Positions 23,933-33,318 of a DNA stretch of 64,000 nucleotides are shown here, one piece after another (the stretch's first letter is position 1; the number at the start of each line of letters is the position of its first letter). Made by a program: the position numbers and the translations under genes. Below the pieces are notes generated by a model, which had not been told where the DNA came from, did not search any database, and worked only from the letters and a program-made list of their open reading frames with translations. Origin of the DNA: Palsa-892 sp035295845 (GTDB lineage: Bacteria > Pseudomonadota > Alphaproteobacteria > Rhizobiales > Xanthobacteraceae); NCBI GenBank assembly GCA_035295845.1, contig DATGIF010000026.1:1-64000 (forward strand), written 5' to 3'.

Positions 23933-24796
23933 TTACTGATCTGCTCCGACACGGACGATATAGGCGTCAGTCGCATCGCTCTTGAAAGTCTCGTACGAGA
24001 GCCAGAAGCGGCCATGATCGCCCCAATCCGGTCCCCACGAATTCTGCACGCGAAACGCTTGTTTCGAATCGTCATAGCCGATCAAGACTTCTGCATGTCC
24101 GCCGTCCGTGGCTGCATTCGGATTTCGTTTGTAGACACCGTCAACCTTGCTCTTTTTGGGATCCCCGAACTTGGAGAGATCGTCTGCCGACACCTGCATG
24201 CCAAAGACTACAGGGTCGCCGTTCGCGAGCGATGTTTTGATCGCGGTAAAGTCGTCGGGGTCGACGAATGCCCAGCCATCAATGCGAAATTTCTTGGCGC
24301 GGGACTGCATTTCGAGATCGGGCGGCGGCCCGCAGGTTTTGTCGTTATACGGCATTTCGGCCGCCGACACGACGCCGCCTTTCAGCGTTTCCAAAGCGAT
24401 CGAAATCAGCATGCCTCGCTTTGCACAGGGCACATTCGGTTGGTCCATGGCGGAGCCGTGGTTAAAGATATAGGCCGGGCTGGGAACGTTTTCGGGTTTT
24501 GAAATGTCCGCCTTGGCATTCTTCTTTAGATAATAAGACCGCAGCCCGTAGCCCGCAGACCAGGCCACGCAAGCGCCCATGCCGCCCTGATCGCCGATGG
24601 GAGGCATGTTCGCCGACAGATCCACTTTCGCCGGCAATGCCTCACGAAACTTCGGTACGCTGGCTTTGGGAAACGATTTGATTTGATCTCTGGTCGGCGC
24701 GATGGCGCCGAGCGTGTGCACAACGGTGTCCTGGGCCTTGGCGGGCGAAAACGCAAGGAATGCACATAATCCGATCGGCGCAGCAATGATGCGCAT
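23933..24796 (-). CDS. Papain-like (C1 family) secreted cysteine protease
   Basis: The 287-residue protein has a Sec signal peptide (about 1-21). The C1 catalytic set reads IGDQGGMGACVAWS (oxyanion Gln70, nucleophile Cys76), DGGHAEVLIGYDD (His234) and VQNSWGPDWGDHGRFWLSY (Asn252). There is no long inhibitory propeptide; only about 35 residues separate the signal from the domain, so activation must differ from eukaryotic cathepsins. It is periplasmic or secreted. It has its own terminator and is followed upstream by another small secreted-protein gene in the same direction. Confidence 0.9.
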   Translation of the reverse strand: MRIIAAPIGLCAFLAFSPAKAQDTVVHTLGAIAPTRDQIKSFPKASVPKFREALPAKVDLSANMPPIGDQGGMGACVAWSAGYGLRSYYLKKNAKADISKPENVPSPAYIFNHGSAMDQPNVPCAKRGMLISIALETLKGGVVSAAEMPYNDKTCGPPPDLEMQSRAKKFRIDGWAFVDPDDFTAIKTSLANGDPVVFGMQVSADDLSKFGDPKKSKVDGVYKRNPNAATDGGHAEVLIGYDDSKQAFRVQNSWGPDWGDHGRFWLSYETFKSDATDAYIVRVGADQ

Positions 24797-24875
24797 TAAA
24801 TTCTCCTCTCTATATGAGAGCCATTGTCGGGGGCGGTTAACCCCGGGCGAGATAATCCTTGTTTACGCCGTGCGA

Positions 24876-25268
24876 TTAACGCTGGTTGAGTTCAGGCTTC
24901 ACACTCGACCTTTGTACCGCAAGGTCCGCACCTGCGTTCGGTGCCTTGAGTTCCTGAAGAACGGCCACCTTGGAAGCAGCGTCCGTCGCCGGGACCTGAA
25001 CTGCCGCGCGAATGCTTTCCGACAATGTGGAGGCAGGCGAGTTTGCGTTGCCGCCGGGACCGCCCTTGGTGTTGATATCGTTGCGCTCCAAGCCAGATTT
25101 ACTCGCGCTGTTAATCGACAGCTGATACTTGCCAGGAGAATCCCAATTGTTGAGCGCAAGTTCGGCTTTTGGAACGGGGAGATTGGTTGGAGCTGACTGA
25201 GCCCATGCGCCTGCGGTCCAGCAGCAGAGCGTGGCGGGCACGATGAAAAGAAATGCGTTATTTCGCAT
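24876..25268 (-). CDS. Hypothetical secreted protein
   Basis: The 130-residue protein has a Sec signal peptide (residues 1-23, ending GAWAQ) and a polar, low-complexity mature part rich in Asn, Ser and Ala (for example GGPGGNANSPASTLSES). ATG 25,268 has AAGGAA at a good distance and is preferred to the ATG at 25,283. It lies 80 bases upstream of the papain-like protease gene, so co-transcription is possible. No family is recognised. Confidence 0.6.
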   Translation of the reverse strand: MRNNAFLFIVPATLCCWTAGAWAQSAPTNLPVPKAELALNNWDSPGKYQLSINSASKSGLERNDINTKGGPGGNANSPASTLSESIRAAVQVPATDAASKVAVLQELKAPNAGADLAVQRSSVKPELNQR

Positions 25269-25595
25269 GACAGGTTCCTTCATGGGATCGCACCCTGTTC
25301 GTAGTTTGCGCCCAATTCCGGCAATTCAGCGGAGCCAGCATAGCGCCAGACGATTTTTAATGTGAAGTCTTATCAAGGTCGAGCCCCCCTAACTTCGAGC
25401 AGCCGGTGCGGCGAACTGTCGTGGAACGATAAAGAGGGCGGGTATTACAGATGGCCAAACCTTCTTGCCAGTGCCCGTAAATTGCGTTCAACTGTCGCCG
25501 TCCTTGTTACAAAGGCCAAGACTCTTCTGGCGGATACACTTAGCTTATCTCCACAACCTCGGCGTCAACCCCGTAATGTTCGGAATGAAAAGCTC
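25269..25595. other. Divergent intergenic region without a recognised gene
   Basis: The 327 bases between the minus-strand secreted protein and the plus-strand YbjN-like gene must hold both promoters. The frame upstream of 25,596 is open but has no start with a ribosome-binding site or family support. I recognise no operator. Confidence 0.4.
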
Positions 25596-26102
25596 ATGCG
25601 CGCGCTGACCCTAACGGTAAAAATCGCTGTCTTGTGTTCTGTCCTGGTCATTCCGGGTTGGGCTTCCGCGCAAGATGCGCAGACAAAAGCGGTGGACCCA
25701 TCTCAAGTTGTAACGTCGGTTACGGTGGAACAGGTCAAGGGCATACTGGAAGCGGGCGGATATAAAGCTGTCCTCCAGTCGGGGAACGATGGCACCAAAT
25801 ATCTGAAGTCCCAGATGAGCGGGTACGCAACGTATGTATTTACGGCTGGCTGCTCTGGCGACAATTGCTCGGTCGTAGAATTCTATCTTGGATTTACAAA
25901 AGATCCGTCGCTGACGGTCAACTACGCCAACGCATGGAATAACAGCTACCGCTTCGCCAGGGCCTACATCGAGAGCGATGGCAATTTCAGCTTCGAGTAT
26001 GACGTGAGCACGAGCGGCGGAGTTACGCTCGGCAGCATCCTGGAAGCTGCGAAGACGTTCGATTTGCTGGTCGAAAAACTGAAAAACTTCAACGGGAAAT
26101 AG
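25596..26102 (+). CDS. Secreted YbjN-domain protein
   Basis: The 168-residue protein has a signal peptide (residues 1-27, ending WASAQDA) and a YbjN-like domain with SVTVEQVKGILEAGGYKAV near its start. CSVVEFYLGF, NNSYRFARAYIESDGNFSF and the C-terminal LLVEKLKNF helix follow. YbjN proteins adopt a type III secretion chaperone-like fold, and periplasmic versions with two cysteines, as here, are common in alphaproteobacteria with unknown function. ATG 25,596 is chosen because it starts the signal peptide. Confidence 0.75.
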   Translation: MRALTLTVKIAVLCSVLVIPGWASAQDAQTKAVDPSQVVTSVTVEQVKGILEAGGYKAVLQSGNDGTKYLKSQMSGYATYVFTAGCSGDNCSVVEFYLGFTKDPSLTVNYANAWNNSYRFARAYIESDGNFSFEYDVSTSGGVTLGSILEAAKTFDLLVEKLKNFNGK

Positions 26103-26217
26103 ACTGCAGAGCCGCGATCGGATTCCGGCCGACCCGCTGGCTTGCAGCGCATAGGGCGAGAATCGCCGCTCGTCGGTTGCTCGGCTTTGCCCCATGCATA
26201 TTGGCGCCCACCGGCTG

Positions 26218-28773
26218 CTAAAATCCCGGACCGCCGCTGAAACTGAAAAGCTGCGTCTTGTCGTAAGACTGCTTCGTGAGTGCCTGGGCCAAATCAAAGC
26301 GGATTGGCCCGAAGGGCGACGACCAGATGAGGCTCGCGCCGAGGGACGATCGAACGGCGCTGGAATCGGCGAGACAAACGTCAACGTTGTTTTTGGGACC
26401 AGTCGTCCCCTTAGGGCAAGCGACTTGTCCCGCTCCCGAGCCGTAGGCCGGATTGGCCGTGAACGTAGTGCCGCCTTTGTAGCCCCAAAGCGAGCCGGCA
26501 TCAGCGAAGACAGCCGCTTTAAGTCCGAGATCGCTTGGTAGGAATGAAAGCGGGAACTGCATTTCCGCGGTCGTCGCCCAATATTGCGAGCCGCCAAGGG
26601 CATCGGTGTTTTGCGAGCCAAGATCGCGCGGGCCGATGCCCATCGGCTGGAATCCGCGCACGAGCTCCGGCCCCTTGAAGAACTGGTCGAGAATCGGCAG
26701 CTGGCTGCTGCTGCCGGTCGAGGTGACATAGCCCGCCTGTGCGCGGACCATGCCGACGACTTCACCGCCGAGCGGCTGATAATAACGGCTATCGACTGTT
26801 GAGCGAAGATAGTTGCTGTCGCCGCCGAGGCCGGCATAGTCCTGGCTGAAGTTCGTGTAGATGCCGCTCGTCGGGTTCCTGTTGTTGTCGAGGGTTTTGT
26901 ACACGAGCGAATAGCCGATCGACGAGGTGAGCGTGGTTCCGAGCGCCTGCTTGATCGCGGGTGACACTTCGTTGGCGTTATAGGTGCCCGCGGAAAGACC
27001 TCCGCCTCCGGCAAAACCCGCGGTGCTGCACGGCACATTATTGGCGTCGACCGGATACACGATCCCGCCGGCGAGAGTCCGGCATCCGTCCGCCCAACCC
27101 GACGGCGCCGAGAGATTGCGCTGAAAGAGGGAATAGCGCGTCCCGAACGTGAGATCGTCGTTGAGCGGCAAGTTGGCGAACAATGAACCGCCGATCGTGG
27201 AGACATTGTAGCTCTGGTAGCTGCTTTGCAGCTGCTCCTTGGCGTAAAGGCTGAAGCCACCGGCGATGCGGTCGCCCAAGAGATAAGGATCGGTGTAGGT
27301 GAACTCGGAGCCGCGCTGATACTCTCCATAGGAGACGGACGTGCGCACGGACTTGCCCGTGCCGAGGAAATTGCTGTCGCCGATGGAGACTTCCGCCACC
27401 CAGCCGGCTGCAGTCGAATAGCCGCCGGCGATCGAAAACTCGCCGGTGAGCTGCTCTTCGATGTCGACATTGATGATTACGCGGTCGGGCGCCGAGCCCG
27501 GTTCGTTGGCGATCTTCACAGACTTGAAATAGCCGAGGTTCTTGAGCCGTCGTTCGGCGCGCTCGATGAGCGTGCGGTTATAGGGGTCGCCCTCGTAGAT
27601 ATCGAATTCGCGCCGGATCACAGAATCGCGCGTGCGCGTGTTGCCGCGGATGTTGATGCGTTCGATATAGACGCGACTGCTTTCCTCGATGACGTAAGTG
27701 AGATTGATGCGATGCGTCGCGAAATCACGATCAGCGCGCGGCCGTACCTGCGAGAAGGCGTAACCGCGCTTGGCAAGCTCGACGGTGAGATCCTCGATCG
27801 TCTTCTCAACGAGTTCGGCGTTGTAAATCTCGCCTGCCTTCGTCTTCACGAGGCCACGAATGGTTGCCGGGTCCACGTCGCGGAGGTTCGAAATCACATT
27901 GACCTTGCCGGTTCGATACTGCTCGCCTTCGTCGAGCGTGATCGTGACGACAAATCCACCAACCGTCTTATCGACCGCTGCATTGGCTGAGACAATGCGA
28001 AAGTCGGCGTAACCGTTCTTGAGATAGAAACGCCGCAACAGCTCTTCATCGGCGCTGACGCGGTCGGGATCGTAGACATCGGTGTTCTTGATCCAGCTTA
28101 GCCAATTGGTCTCCGTGGTCGTGACCACGTCGTGGAGCTTCCAATCGGAATAGGCCTTGTTGCCGGCGAAGACGATTTTCCTGACGGTTGTCTTTTCGCC
28201 TTCGTTGATCCCGAAGACGAGATCGACGCGGCCCTGGCCGCGATCGATGATCTTGGGGTCGACTTGGACATCGGTACGCCCGCCGCGCCGATAGACCTCG
28301 ATGATCCGCTGCACATCAGCTTGCACGGTTGTTTTCGATAGCGGCCCGCGCGCCTTCGATTGGATTTCGGCGAGCAACGTATCATCCTTGATCTTCTTGT
28401 TACCTTCGAAAGCAACGCGTCCGATGACCGGATTTTCCGCCACCTTCACCACGAGGCGGTTGCCTGAGAGATCGATGCGGGCGTCCGCGAAGAGGCCCGT
28501 GGCGTAGAGCGCCTTCAACGCTTCGTCGATCTTAAGGGGATCAGCCCGGTCACCAGGCTTGATCGCGACATAACCGAGAATGGCTTCGGTATCGACGCGC
28601 CGGTTGCCCTGCACGGCGATGGCCGAGATGATGGTCTGTGCAGAGGCCACCGTCGGAGCTGCAGCGAATACGGCCGCCGCGCCCGTCACGCCACCAAGGG
28701 CGACGGCCGCGAGGAAGACAATCCTCTGAACGCAGGCGGGGACTTTCACGCGATACACTCTCGCAGCGATCAT
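26218..28773 (-). CDS. bamA: Outer membrane protein assembly factor BamA (stand-alone copy)
   Basis: The 851-residue Omp85 protein has a signal peptide ending in ASAQT. Five POTRA domains cover about residues 48-450 (ISAIAVQGNRRVDTEAILGY opens the first, VYIERINIRGNTRTRDSVIR the fifth), and a C-terminal beta-barrel carries QFFKGPELVRGFQ and GPIRFDLA. The chain ends in Phe, the usual sorting signal. It folds and inserts outer-membrane proteins. In related bacteria bamA normally sits between rseP and lpxD; here neither neighbour is present. This copy may therefore be a second paralogue with a specialised client set. Confidence 0.93.
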   Translation of the reverse strand: MIAARVYRVKVPACVQRIVFLAAVALGGVTGAAAVFAAAPTVASAQTIISAIAVQGNRRVDTEAILGYVAIKPGDRADPLKIDEALKALYATGLFADARIDLSGNRLVVKVAENPVIGRVAFEGNKKIKDDTLLAEIQSKARGPLSKTTVQADVQRIIEVYRRGGRTDVQVDPKIIDRGQGRVDLVFGINEGEKTTVRKIVFAGNKAYSDWKLHDVVTTTETNWLSWIKNTDVYDPDRVSADEELLRRFYLKNGYADFRIVSANAAVDKTVGGFVVTITLDEGEQYRTGKVNVISNLRDVDPATIRGLVKTKAGEIYNAELVEKTIEDLTVELAKRGYAFSQVRPRADRDFATHRINLTYVIEESSRVYIERINIRGNTRTRDSVIRREFDIYEGDPYNRTLIERAERRLKNLGYFKSVKIANEPGSAPDRVIINVDIEEQLTGEFSIAGGYSTAAGWVAEVSIGDSNFLGTGKSVRTSVSYGEYQRGSEFTYTDPYLLGDRIAGGFSLYAKEQLQSSYQSYNVSTIGGSLFANLPLNDDLTFGTRYSLFQRNLSAPSGWADGCRTLAGGIVYPVDANNVPCSTAGFAGGGGLSAGTYNANEVSPAIKQALGTTLTSSIGYSLVYKTLDNNRNPTSGIYTNFSQDYAGLGGDSNYLRSTVDSRYYQPLGGEVVGMVRAQAGYVTSTGSSSQLPILDQFFKGPELVRGFQPMGIGPRDLGSQNTDALGGSQYWATTAEMQFPLSFLPSDLGLKAAVFADAGSLWGYKGGTTFTANPAYGSGAGQVACPKGTTGPKNNVDVCLADSSAVRSSLGASLIWSSPFGPIRFDLAQALTKQSYDKTQLFSFSGGPGF

Positions 28774-29038
28774 CCGCTCCCCAGCCCTTAATTGCGGATG
28801 GTCGTTTCGGAATAATTCCCCGGGCCGCGGGCTAAAATTCGTTCCAATCGGGGCGCTGCGACGTCGCCAAAATGAAAAATACTGGTTTACCGATCAGCTT
28901 CACTGTGGCTGCCCAAGGACTCGCAACGGCTCCGGATGACGGCAAAATGGCGAGATTGGGAACAGCCCGCGATTGCAATTTCATTCTTGCTGAATGATAG
29001 TCGCTGCCTAAGCTATTGATCGCGGGAAGGGATTAGCA

Positions 29039-29359
29039 ATGTCAGCGAGGCTTTTACGGTTCGCCGGATTGGCAGGGTTTGGACTGTTGATCGGCGCGGG
29101 TCTGATTGCATCCGTCGTTACCGGTGATGCCCAGACCGGATACGGTCAGATCGTTCTGGAGAATCACACGAGCGTAACGCTCGATCTCTACGTTGATGGA
29201 AGAAATTCCTGCCGGGCGCTTTCAAATCTGTCGTGCACGACGCAGGAGCATGTCGGTTTTCACCAGATCTCGGCCGTGGCTTCCGATGGCCGCAACGCCA
29301 GCAACGCAGTCAATCTTGAACAGGGTCAGGTGGTCACCTGGACAATCTCCGAACAGTGA
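29039..29359 (+). CDS. Hypothetical secreted protein with a beta-rich domain
   Basis: The 106-residue protein has a signal peptide (residues 1-32, ending TGDAQTG) and a small domain with alternating hydrophobic residues (GQIVLENHTSVTLDLYVDG). Two cysteines (NSCRALSNLSC) lie close together and could form a disulfide. The C-terminus (QGQVVTWTIS) looks like a final beta strand. No family is recognised. GGGAAGGG lies upstream of the ATG. Confidence 0.65.
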   Translation: MSARLLRFAGLAGFGLLIGAGLIASVVTGDAQTGYGQIVLENHTSVTLDLYVDGRNSCRALSNLSCTTQEHVGFHQISAVASDGRNASNAVNLEQGQVVTWTISEQ

Positions 29360-29448
29360 AACGCTGTCATTTCATTGAAATGTCCAATTTCGTTCGCATA
29401 GTTTATGCACGGCGGGCGATGACCCATGTTGCCGCGAAAGGAAGCGCC

Positions 29449-29703
29449 ATGCGAAGCGTTGCCGTCTTTACTGCAATCGGCCTGATCCTCGGCTGCTTTA
29501 TCGCGAGTGCGTCGGCCGAATCCGCCCTTACGGATTCGCTTCAGATCGGAGCGGGCGCGTCCAAAATCGAAAAGCCAGCCTCGGCTTTCAAAAGCTCGCT
29601 TCGGTTCGAGACCGCCCAGCCGAATAGTGGCGACACGCGCGCGGTGAAGGTCGAAGGGCCGAGCTTCAAGAGTTCGATCAAAATCGAAGGCGCCAGCAAA
29701 TAG
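29449..29703 (+). CDS. Small hypothetical secreted protein with an imperfect internal repeat
   Basis: The 84-residue protein has a signal peptide (residues 1-24, ending SASAES). The mature part has two related blocks, SAFKSSLRFETA and PSFKSSIKIEGA. ATG 29,449 has GAAAGGA upstream and begins the signal peptide. The longer frame from 29,356 overlaps the previous gene. Function is unknown. It may share a transcript with the secreted protein just upstream. Confidence 0.55.
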   Translation: MRSVAVFTAIGLILGCFIASASAESALTDSLQIGAGASKIEKPASAFKSSLRFETAQPNSGDTRAVKVEGPSFKSSIKIEGASK

Positions 29704-29731
29704 CGCCGAAAGCCGCTGCGTACACCGAGAT

Positions 29732-31099
29732 CTATCCAGCGATACTCGACCAAGTTAACGCCACGACCGTGACCCCCATTAGAGCGGTGGCGGCCCAGCC
29801 GAGCCTGCGAAGCCAAGCGGGAATCGCTAGCGTCCCCATGCGTTTTCCGTTCGAAACCACCAACATCATGGCGATCATAATCGGCACGGCGACAATGCCG
29901 TTGATCACCGCGGTCCAGAACAGCATGGTGATCGGATCGATGCGCGTGACCGTCAGCAGCGCGCCGCCGAGCGTCGCGGCGCTGATGAGGGCATAAAATC
30001 CGAGCGCGCGGCTTGCCGGCAGTTCGAGGCTGCCGCGAAAGCCAAAGGTTTCGGCCACCGCATAGGCGGCGGATCCCGCGAGCACGGGCACCGCGAGCAG
30101 TCCCGTTCCGATGATGCCGAGGGCGAAAAGAAAAAACGTGAGATTGCCCGCGAGCGGCCGCAGCACTTCGGCGGCCTGCGAGGCGGTCTGAATGTTGGTG
30201 ATGCCGTTCGTGTGCAGCGTTGCGGCTGTTGTTACAATGATGAAGAAGGCAATGAGGTTGGAGAAAACCATCCCGGTCCAAGTGTCGATCGAGATATTGC
30301 GGAAGTAATTCTTCGGCGAGGTCTTGGCGCGGTATCGATGCCGGTGACTGAGCCGTGATTCCTCAACCTCCTGGCAGGCCTGCCAGAAAAAGAGATAAGG
30401 GCTGATGGTCGTGCCGAATACCGCAACCACCGTCAGCAACATATCGCGGTCGAGCGAGAGGTGAGGAATGAATGTCGAAGTCAGCACCTCGCCCCATGGC
30501 AGGCTAACCGTGAAGGCGGTTACGACATAGGCGAAGAGGACGAAGGTCGAGACTTTCAAGTAGGCCGCGTAACGGTGATAAGGAATGAAAATTTCCGCAA
30601 GCAGGCAGACGACGCCAAAGGCGAAGGCATAGACGAATACATAGCCGCCGACGACGAGACCAAGCGCCTCGCCCATGGCGGCAAGGTCGGCGGCGATATT
30701 GATCGTATTCGCCGCGGCCAGAAGGGCCACGAGAAAATAGAGAACCGGCCGCGGCAATCGTTTGCCGATATTGGTCGCGAGTCCCTCGCCCGTTCCCCAG
30801 CCGATGCAGGCGCTGATGATCTGGATCGCGGCCATAAACGGCAGAGTGAGAAACATCGTCCACGCGAGCGTGTAGCCGAATTGCGCGCCCGCCTGCGAAT
30901 AGGTGGCGATCCCGCTCGGATCGTCATCGGCGGCTCCCGTCACAAGGCCGGGGCCAAGCACATTCCAAATCTGCTTTTGGATGGAGAAGGTATCTTTCGC
31001 TGCCAATGCTGCCGTTCCAGTGTTTACGGGGTATCTATTCGCCTTGTTAACAAGAGAGGCCGGCCACCAAACGACTTCCGTATCGTATTCCGGCGGCAA
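29732..31099 (-). CDS. Second Nramp-family transporter with non-canonical metal site
   Basis: The protein has up to 455 residues and about 11 transmembrane helices. It opens with VLGPGLVTGAADDDPSGIAT and has the helix 6 segment TTISPYLFFWQACQEVEE. As in the paralogue at 3426-4733, the canonical DPGN and Met-Pro-His metal-binding motifs are replaced by DPSG and Ser-Pro-Tyr. No ATG lies before the conserved domain. The frame begins at a TTG (31,099), and another TTG near 31,006 is possible, so the start is uncertain. It lies convergent with the small secreted proteins and divergent from the subtilisin-like protease. Confidence 0.85.
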   Translation of the reverse strand: MPPEYDTEVVWWPASLVNKANRYPVNTGTAALAAKDTFSIQKQIWNVLGPGLVTGAADDDPSGIATYSQAGAQFGYTLAWTMFLTLPFMAAIQIISACIGWGTGEGLATNIGKRLPRPVLYFLVALLAAANTINIAADLAAMGEALGLVVGGYVFVYAFAFGVVCLLAEIFIPYHRYAAYLKVSTFVLFAYVVTAFTVSLPWGEVLTSTFIPHLSLDRDMLLTVVAVFGTTISPYLFFWQACQEVEESRLSHRHRYRAKTSPKNYFRNISIDTWTGMVFSNLIAFFIIVTTAATLHTNGITNIQTASQAAEVLRPLAGNLTFFLFALGIIGTGLLAVPVLAGSAAYAVAETFGFRGSLELPASRALGFYALISAATLGGALLTVTRIDPITMLFWTAVINGIVAVPIMIAMMLVVSNGKRMGTLAIPAWLRRLGWAATALMGVTVVALTWSSIAG

Positions 31100-31455
31100 A
31101 GATGAAAGGACTGTAACGCCACCCTATTGTAGTGGGTCTTGTCTAGGATTTAGCGCATTAAATTCCACGACGAACAACAATCTGTGCGAAATCCGCCATA
31201 GTCGAGCCCTCACACTCTCGACCACGGGGCGCGGTATTAGACGTCTCCGTCAAGCTTTCCCAATGCCTTGACGAAGAAAGAGCTTCGATGGTGAAGTTAT
31301 CGCCAGTTCGGGGGAAGGAATAATCGTGAATTTGACAGCGTCGAGATTGACGCGTGTCGTGGCTGCGCTTGGCAGCGGCGGTCATGGCGTTTCTCGCCGC
31401 GCGAGCCGGCAGTAAGGGCGTGATGTCCCGCTCATTTAAAACGCAGGAGGAAATT
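31100..31455. other. Divergent intergenic region
   Basis: The 356 bases between the second Nramp gene and the subtilisin-like protease gene hold no supported gene. The AGGAGG ribosome-binding site for the protease is at the right end. No operator or riboswitch was recognised. Confidence 0.4.
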
Positions 31456-33102
31456 ATGCCGTGGTTGCGCCTCGCCCTAATCGGCTTGACCGGAACCTGG
31501 CTGCTGCAAGTGTTTGTCGACCGCGCGTTCGCGCAAGCAAATGCAACGCAACAGTTCGTTCCAGGAGAGCTGATCGTCGGATACAAGTCCCCGCAGGACC
31601 GCGATGATGCGATCAAAGATATACGCGATACGAAAAGCAAGAGCTTGCGCGTCCGCGGTGCAGTTCCGGATAGTGTGAACGTCAAGAAGATCGGCGAAAC
31701 CTCGCTGCAGGTACATATCGATTTTCCAAAAGAAACCCAGCGAAGCGTGCGCGACAATCCGGCCTCTGAATATACGGTGCTTGAGGAAGTCGCAAAGCAG
31801 CTGAAGGATAACGATCCACGGGTGAAATACGCTCATCCGAACTGGATCATGACCATCGAACCGCCGACACAGGGCGCGCCGGGCGGCGCAAAGATGCAAT
31901 TGCAAAAGCTCGACCTCCAGGGCGGAGGCGGGACGCCGCGGTCGGCGATGTCCCCCAACGATCCGTTCTTTCAGGCTAATCTGCAGTGGGACTACCAGCC
32001 GCCGCCCATCGGCATGAACGCGGTGGGTGCGTGGAAGCTGACCAAAGGCAGCAAGGACATCGTTGTCGCGGTGCTCGACACCGGAATCCTGTTCGATCAG
32101 GAAGACATCGCGGGCTCAGGGAATGTCCTGGCAGGCTATAATTTCGTAAGCCGGAATTTGTGCACCAACCAAGTTTTGAAACGCACGCCGGGCGCCTTTG
32201 ACCCGGGCGATGCGTGCCCCGCGGGCGGCACCAATTCCTATCACGGCACGCACGTCGCAGGAACGATCGGCGCCGTGGGCTCGGACAACAATATGGGAAT
32301 CGCGGGCGTCGCCTGGCAGGTGACGATCCTTCCTGTCCGCGTTCTCGGACCAAGCGGCGGCTCGAGCACGGATATCGCCGATGGCATTCGATGGGCGGCG
32401 GGTCTTCCCGTCGAAGGCATGCCGATCAACGATCATCCCGCCGACATCATCAATATGAGCCTTGGCGGTCCGCTCCGGATCAATTCGAGACAGTTCGAAT
32501 GCACCGAGGAGACTGCCGGTCTCTATATCGACGCCATTCGAGCCGCGCGCCAGAAGGGCGTCATCGTAGTAGCAGCTGCGGGAAACGGCGAGTGGATCGA
32601 CGACAACAATCGATCCTGCGCGCCGGGGCCGAATAATACCCAGTGTCACAAGATCCAGGATGACGTGAAGAACGCCGCGCCCGCCGGGTGCCCTGGCATC
32701 ATATCGGTGGCGGCGAGCGATCCGCAGGGACGTCTCGCTCCGTATTCCAACTATGGCGCCGTAACGATCATGGCGCCGGGCGGAGATGTGACCCAGGCGG
32801 CTGATTTCATGCTGTTCGGCCGCAAGCTACGGCTGTCGCTTGGCGTTTGGAGCACTCTCGATGGCCAAAATTATCACGCCTATAACGGCACTTCGCAGGC
32901 AGCGCCGCACGTCGCCGGTGCGATCGCCCTCGCCCTCGCGGTGCATCCGGAGTGGCGTCGCAAGCCTGATGTGATCGAGCAGGCGTTGCGGGCATCGGCG
33001 GTAGCGCCGGTTGAAGGCGCATGCCCGCAAAGAAAGCCGTGCGGCCCCGGTCAACTCGATGCGGTCAAGTTGATCGAGACGAAAGCCGTCGCTCGTCAGT
33101 AA
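31456..33102 (+). CDS. Subtilisin-like S8 family secreted serine protease
   Basis: The 548-residue protein has a signal peptide (1-26). A propeptide-like region (about 30-140, FVPGELIVGYKSPQDRDDAI) resembles fervidolysin-type prodomains. The S8 catalytic domain carries Asp208 in VAVLDTGI, His263 in YHGTHVAGT, Asn377 in AAAGN and Ser480 in YNGTSQAAPHVAG. Several cysteines in the catalytic domain suggest disulfides in the oxidising periplasm. AGGAGG is six bases before ATG 31,456. A perfect 15-bp terminator follows the stop. Confidence 0.93.
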   Translation: MPWLRLALIGLTGTWLLQVFVDRAFAQANATQQFVPGELIVGYKSPQDRDDAIKDIRDTKSKSLRVRGAVPDSVNVKKIGETSLQVHIDFPKETQRSVRDNPASEYTVLEEVAKQLKDNDPRVKYAHPNWIMTIEPPTQGAPGGAKMQLQKLDLQGGGGTPRSAMSPNDPFFQANLQWDYQPPPIGMNAVGAWKLTKGSKDIVVAVLDTGILFDQEDIAGSGNVLAGYNFVSRNLCTNQVLKRTPGAFDPGDACPAGGTNSYHGTHVAGTIGAVGSDNNMGIAGVAWQVTILPVRVLGPSGGSSTDIADGIRWAAGLPVEGMPINDHPADIINMSLGGPLRINSRQFECTEETAGLYIDAIRAARQKGVIVVAAAGNGEWIDDNNRSCAPGPNNTQCHKIQDDVKNAAPAGCPGIISVAASDPQGRLAPYSNYGAVTIMAPGGDVTQAADFMLFGRKLRLSLGVWSTLDGQNYHAYNGTSQAAPHVAGAIALALAVHPEWRRKPDVIEQALRASAVAPVEGACPQRKPCGPGQLDAVKLIETKAVARQ

Positions 33103-33118
33103 ACGTCTGAATTTCCGC

Positions 33119-33151
33119 CTCCACCGCGATACGGACCGTATCGCGGTGGAG
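33119..33151 (+). terminator. Perfect 15-bp rho-independent terminator
   Basis: CTCCACCGCGATACG (33,119-33,133) pairs with CGTATCGCGGTGGAG (33,137-33,151) around a three-base loop. TTTGTTTATTG follows, 17 bases past the protease stop codon. Confidence 0.9.
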
Positions 33152-33318
33152 TTTGTTTATTGTTGACAAGGAAAATAAATCGGCGTGTCCGCTGTTCAAA
33201 TCGCTGCTGATGGTCGCAGCTGCCAACGCCGCGATTTGATCTCATTTGCAAAATACATCACGCCGATATTTGAGATGGCATTCGCCGGATGATCGCAGCC
33301 CGGAGGAGCGGCGTTTCC

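Noticed and set aside
25611..27470. 619-codon open frame on the minus strand overlapping bamA and the YbjN-like gene
   Set aside because: It is out of frame with bamA over its 3' half and antisense to the YbjN-like gene. Its translation is rich in Ser, Arg and Ala with no domain, as expected of a GC-rich shadow frame.
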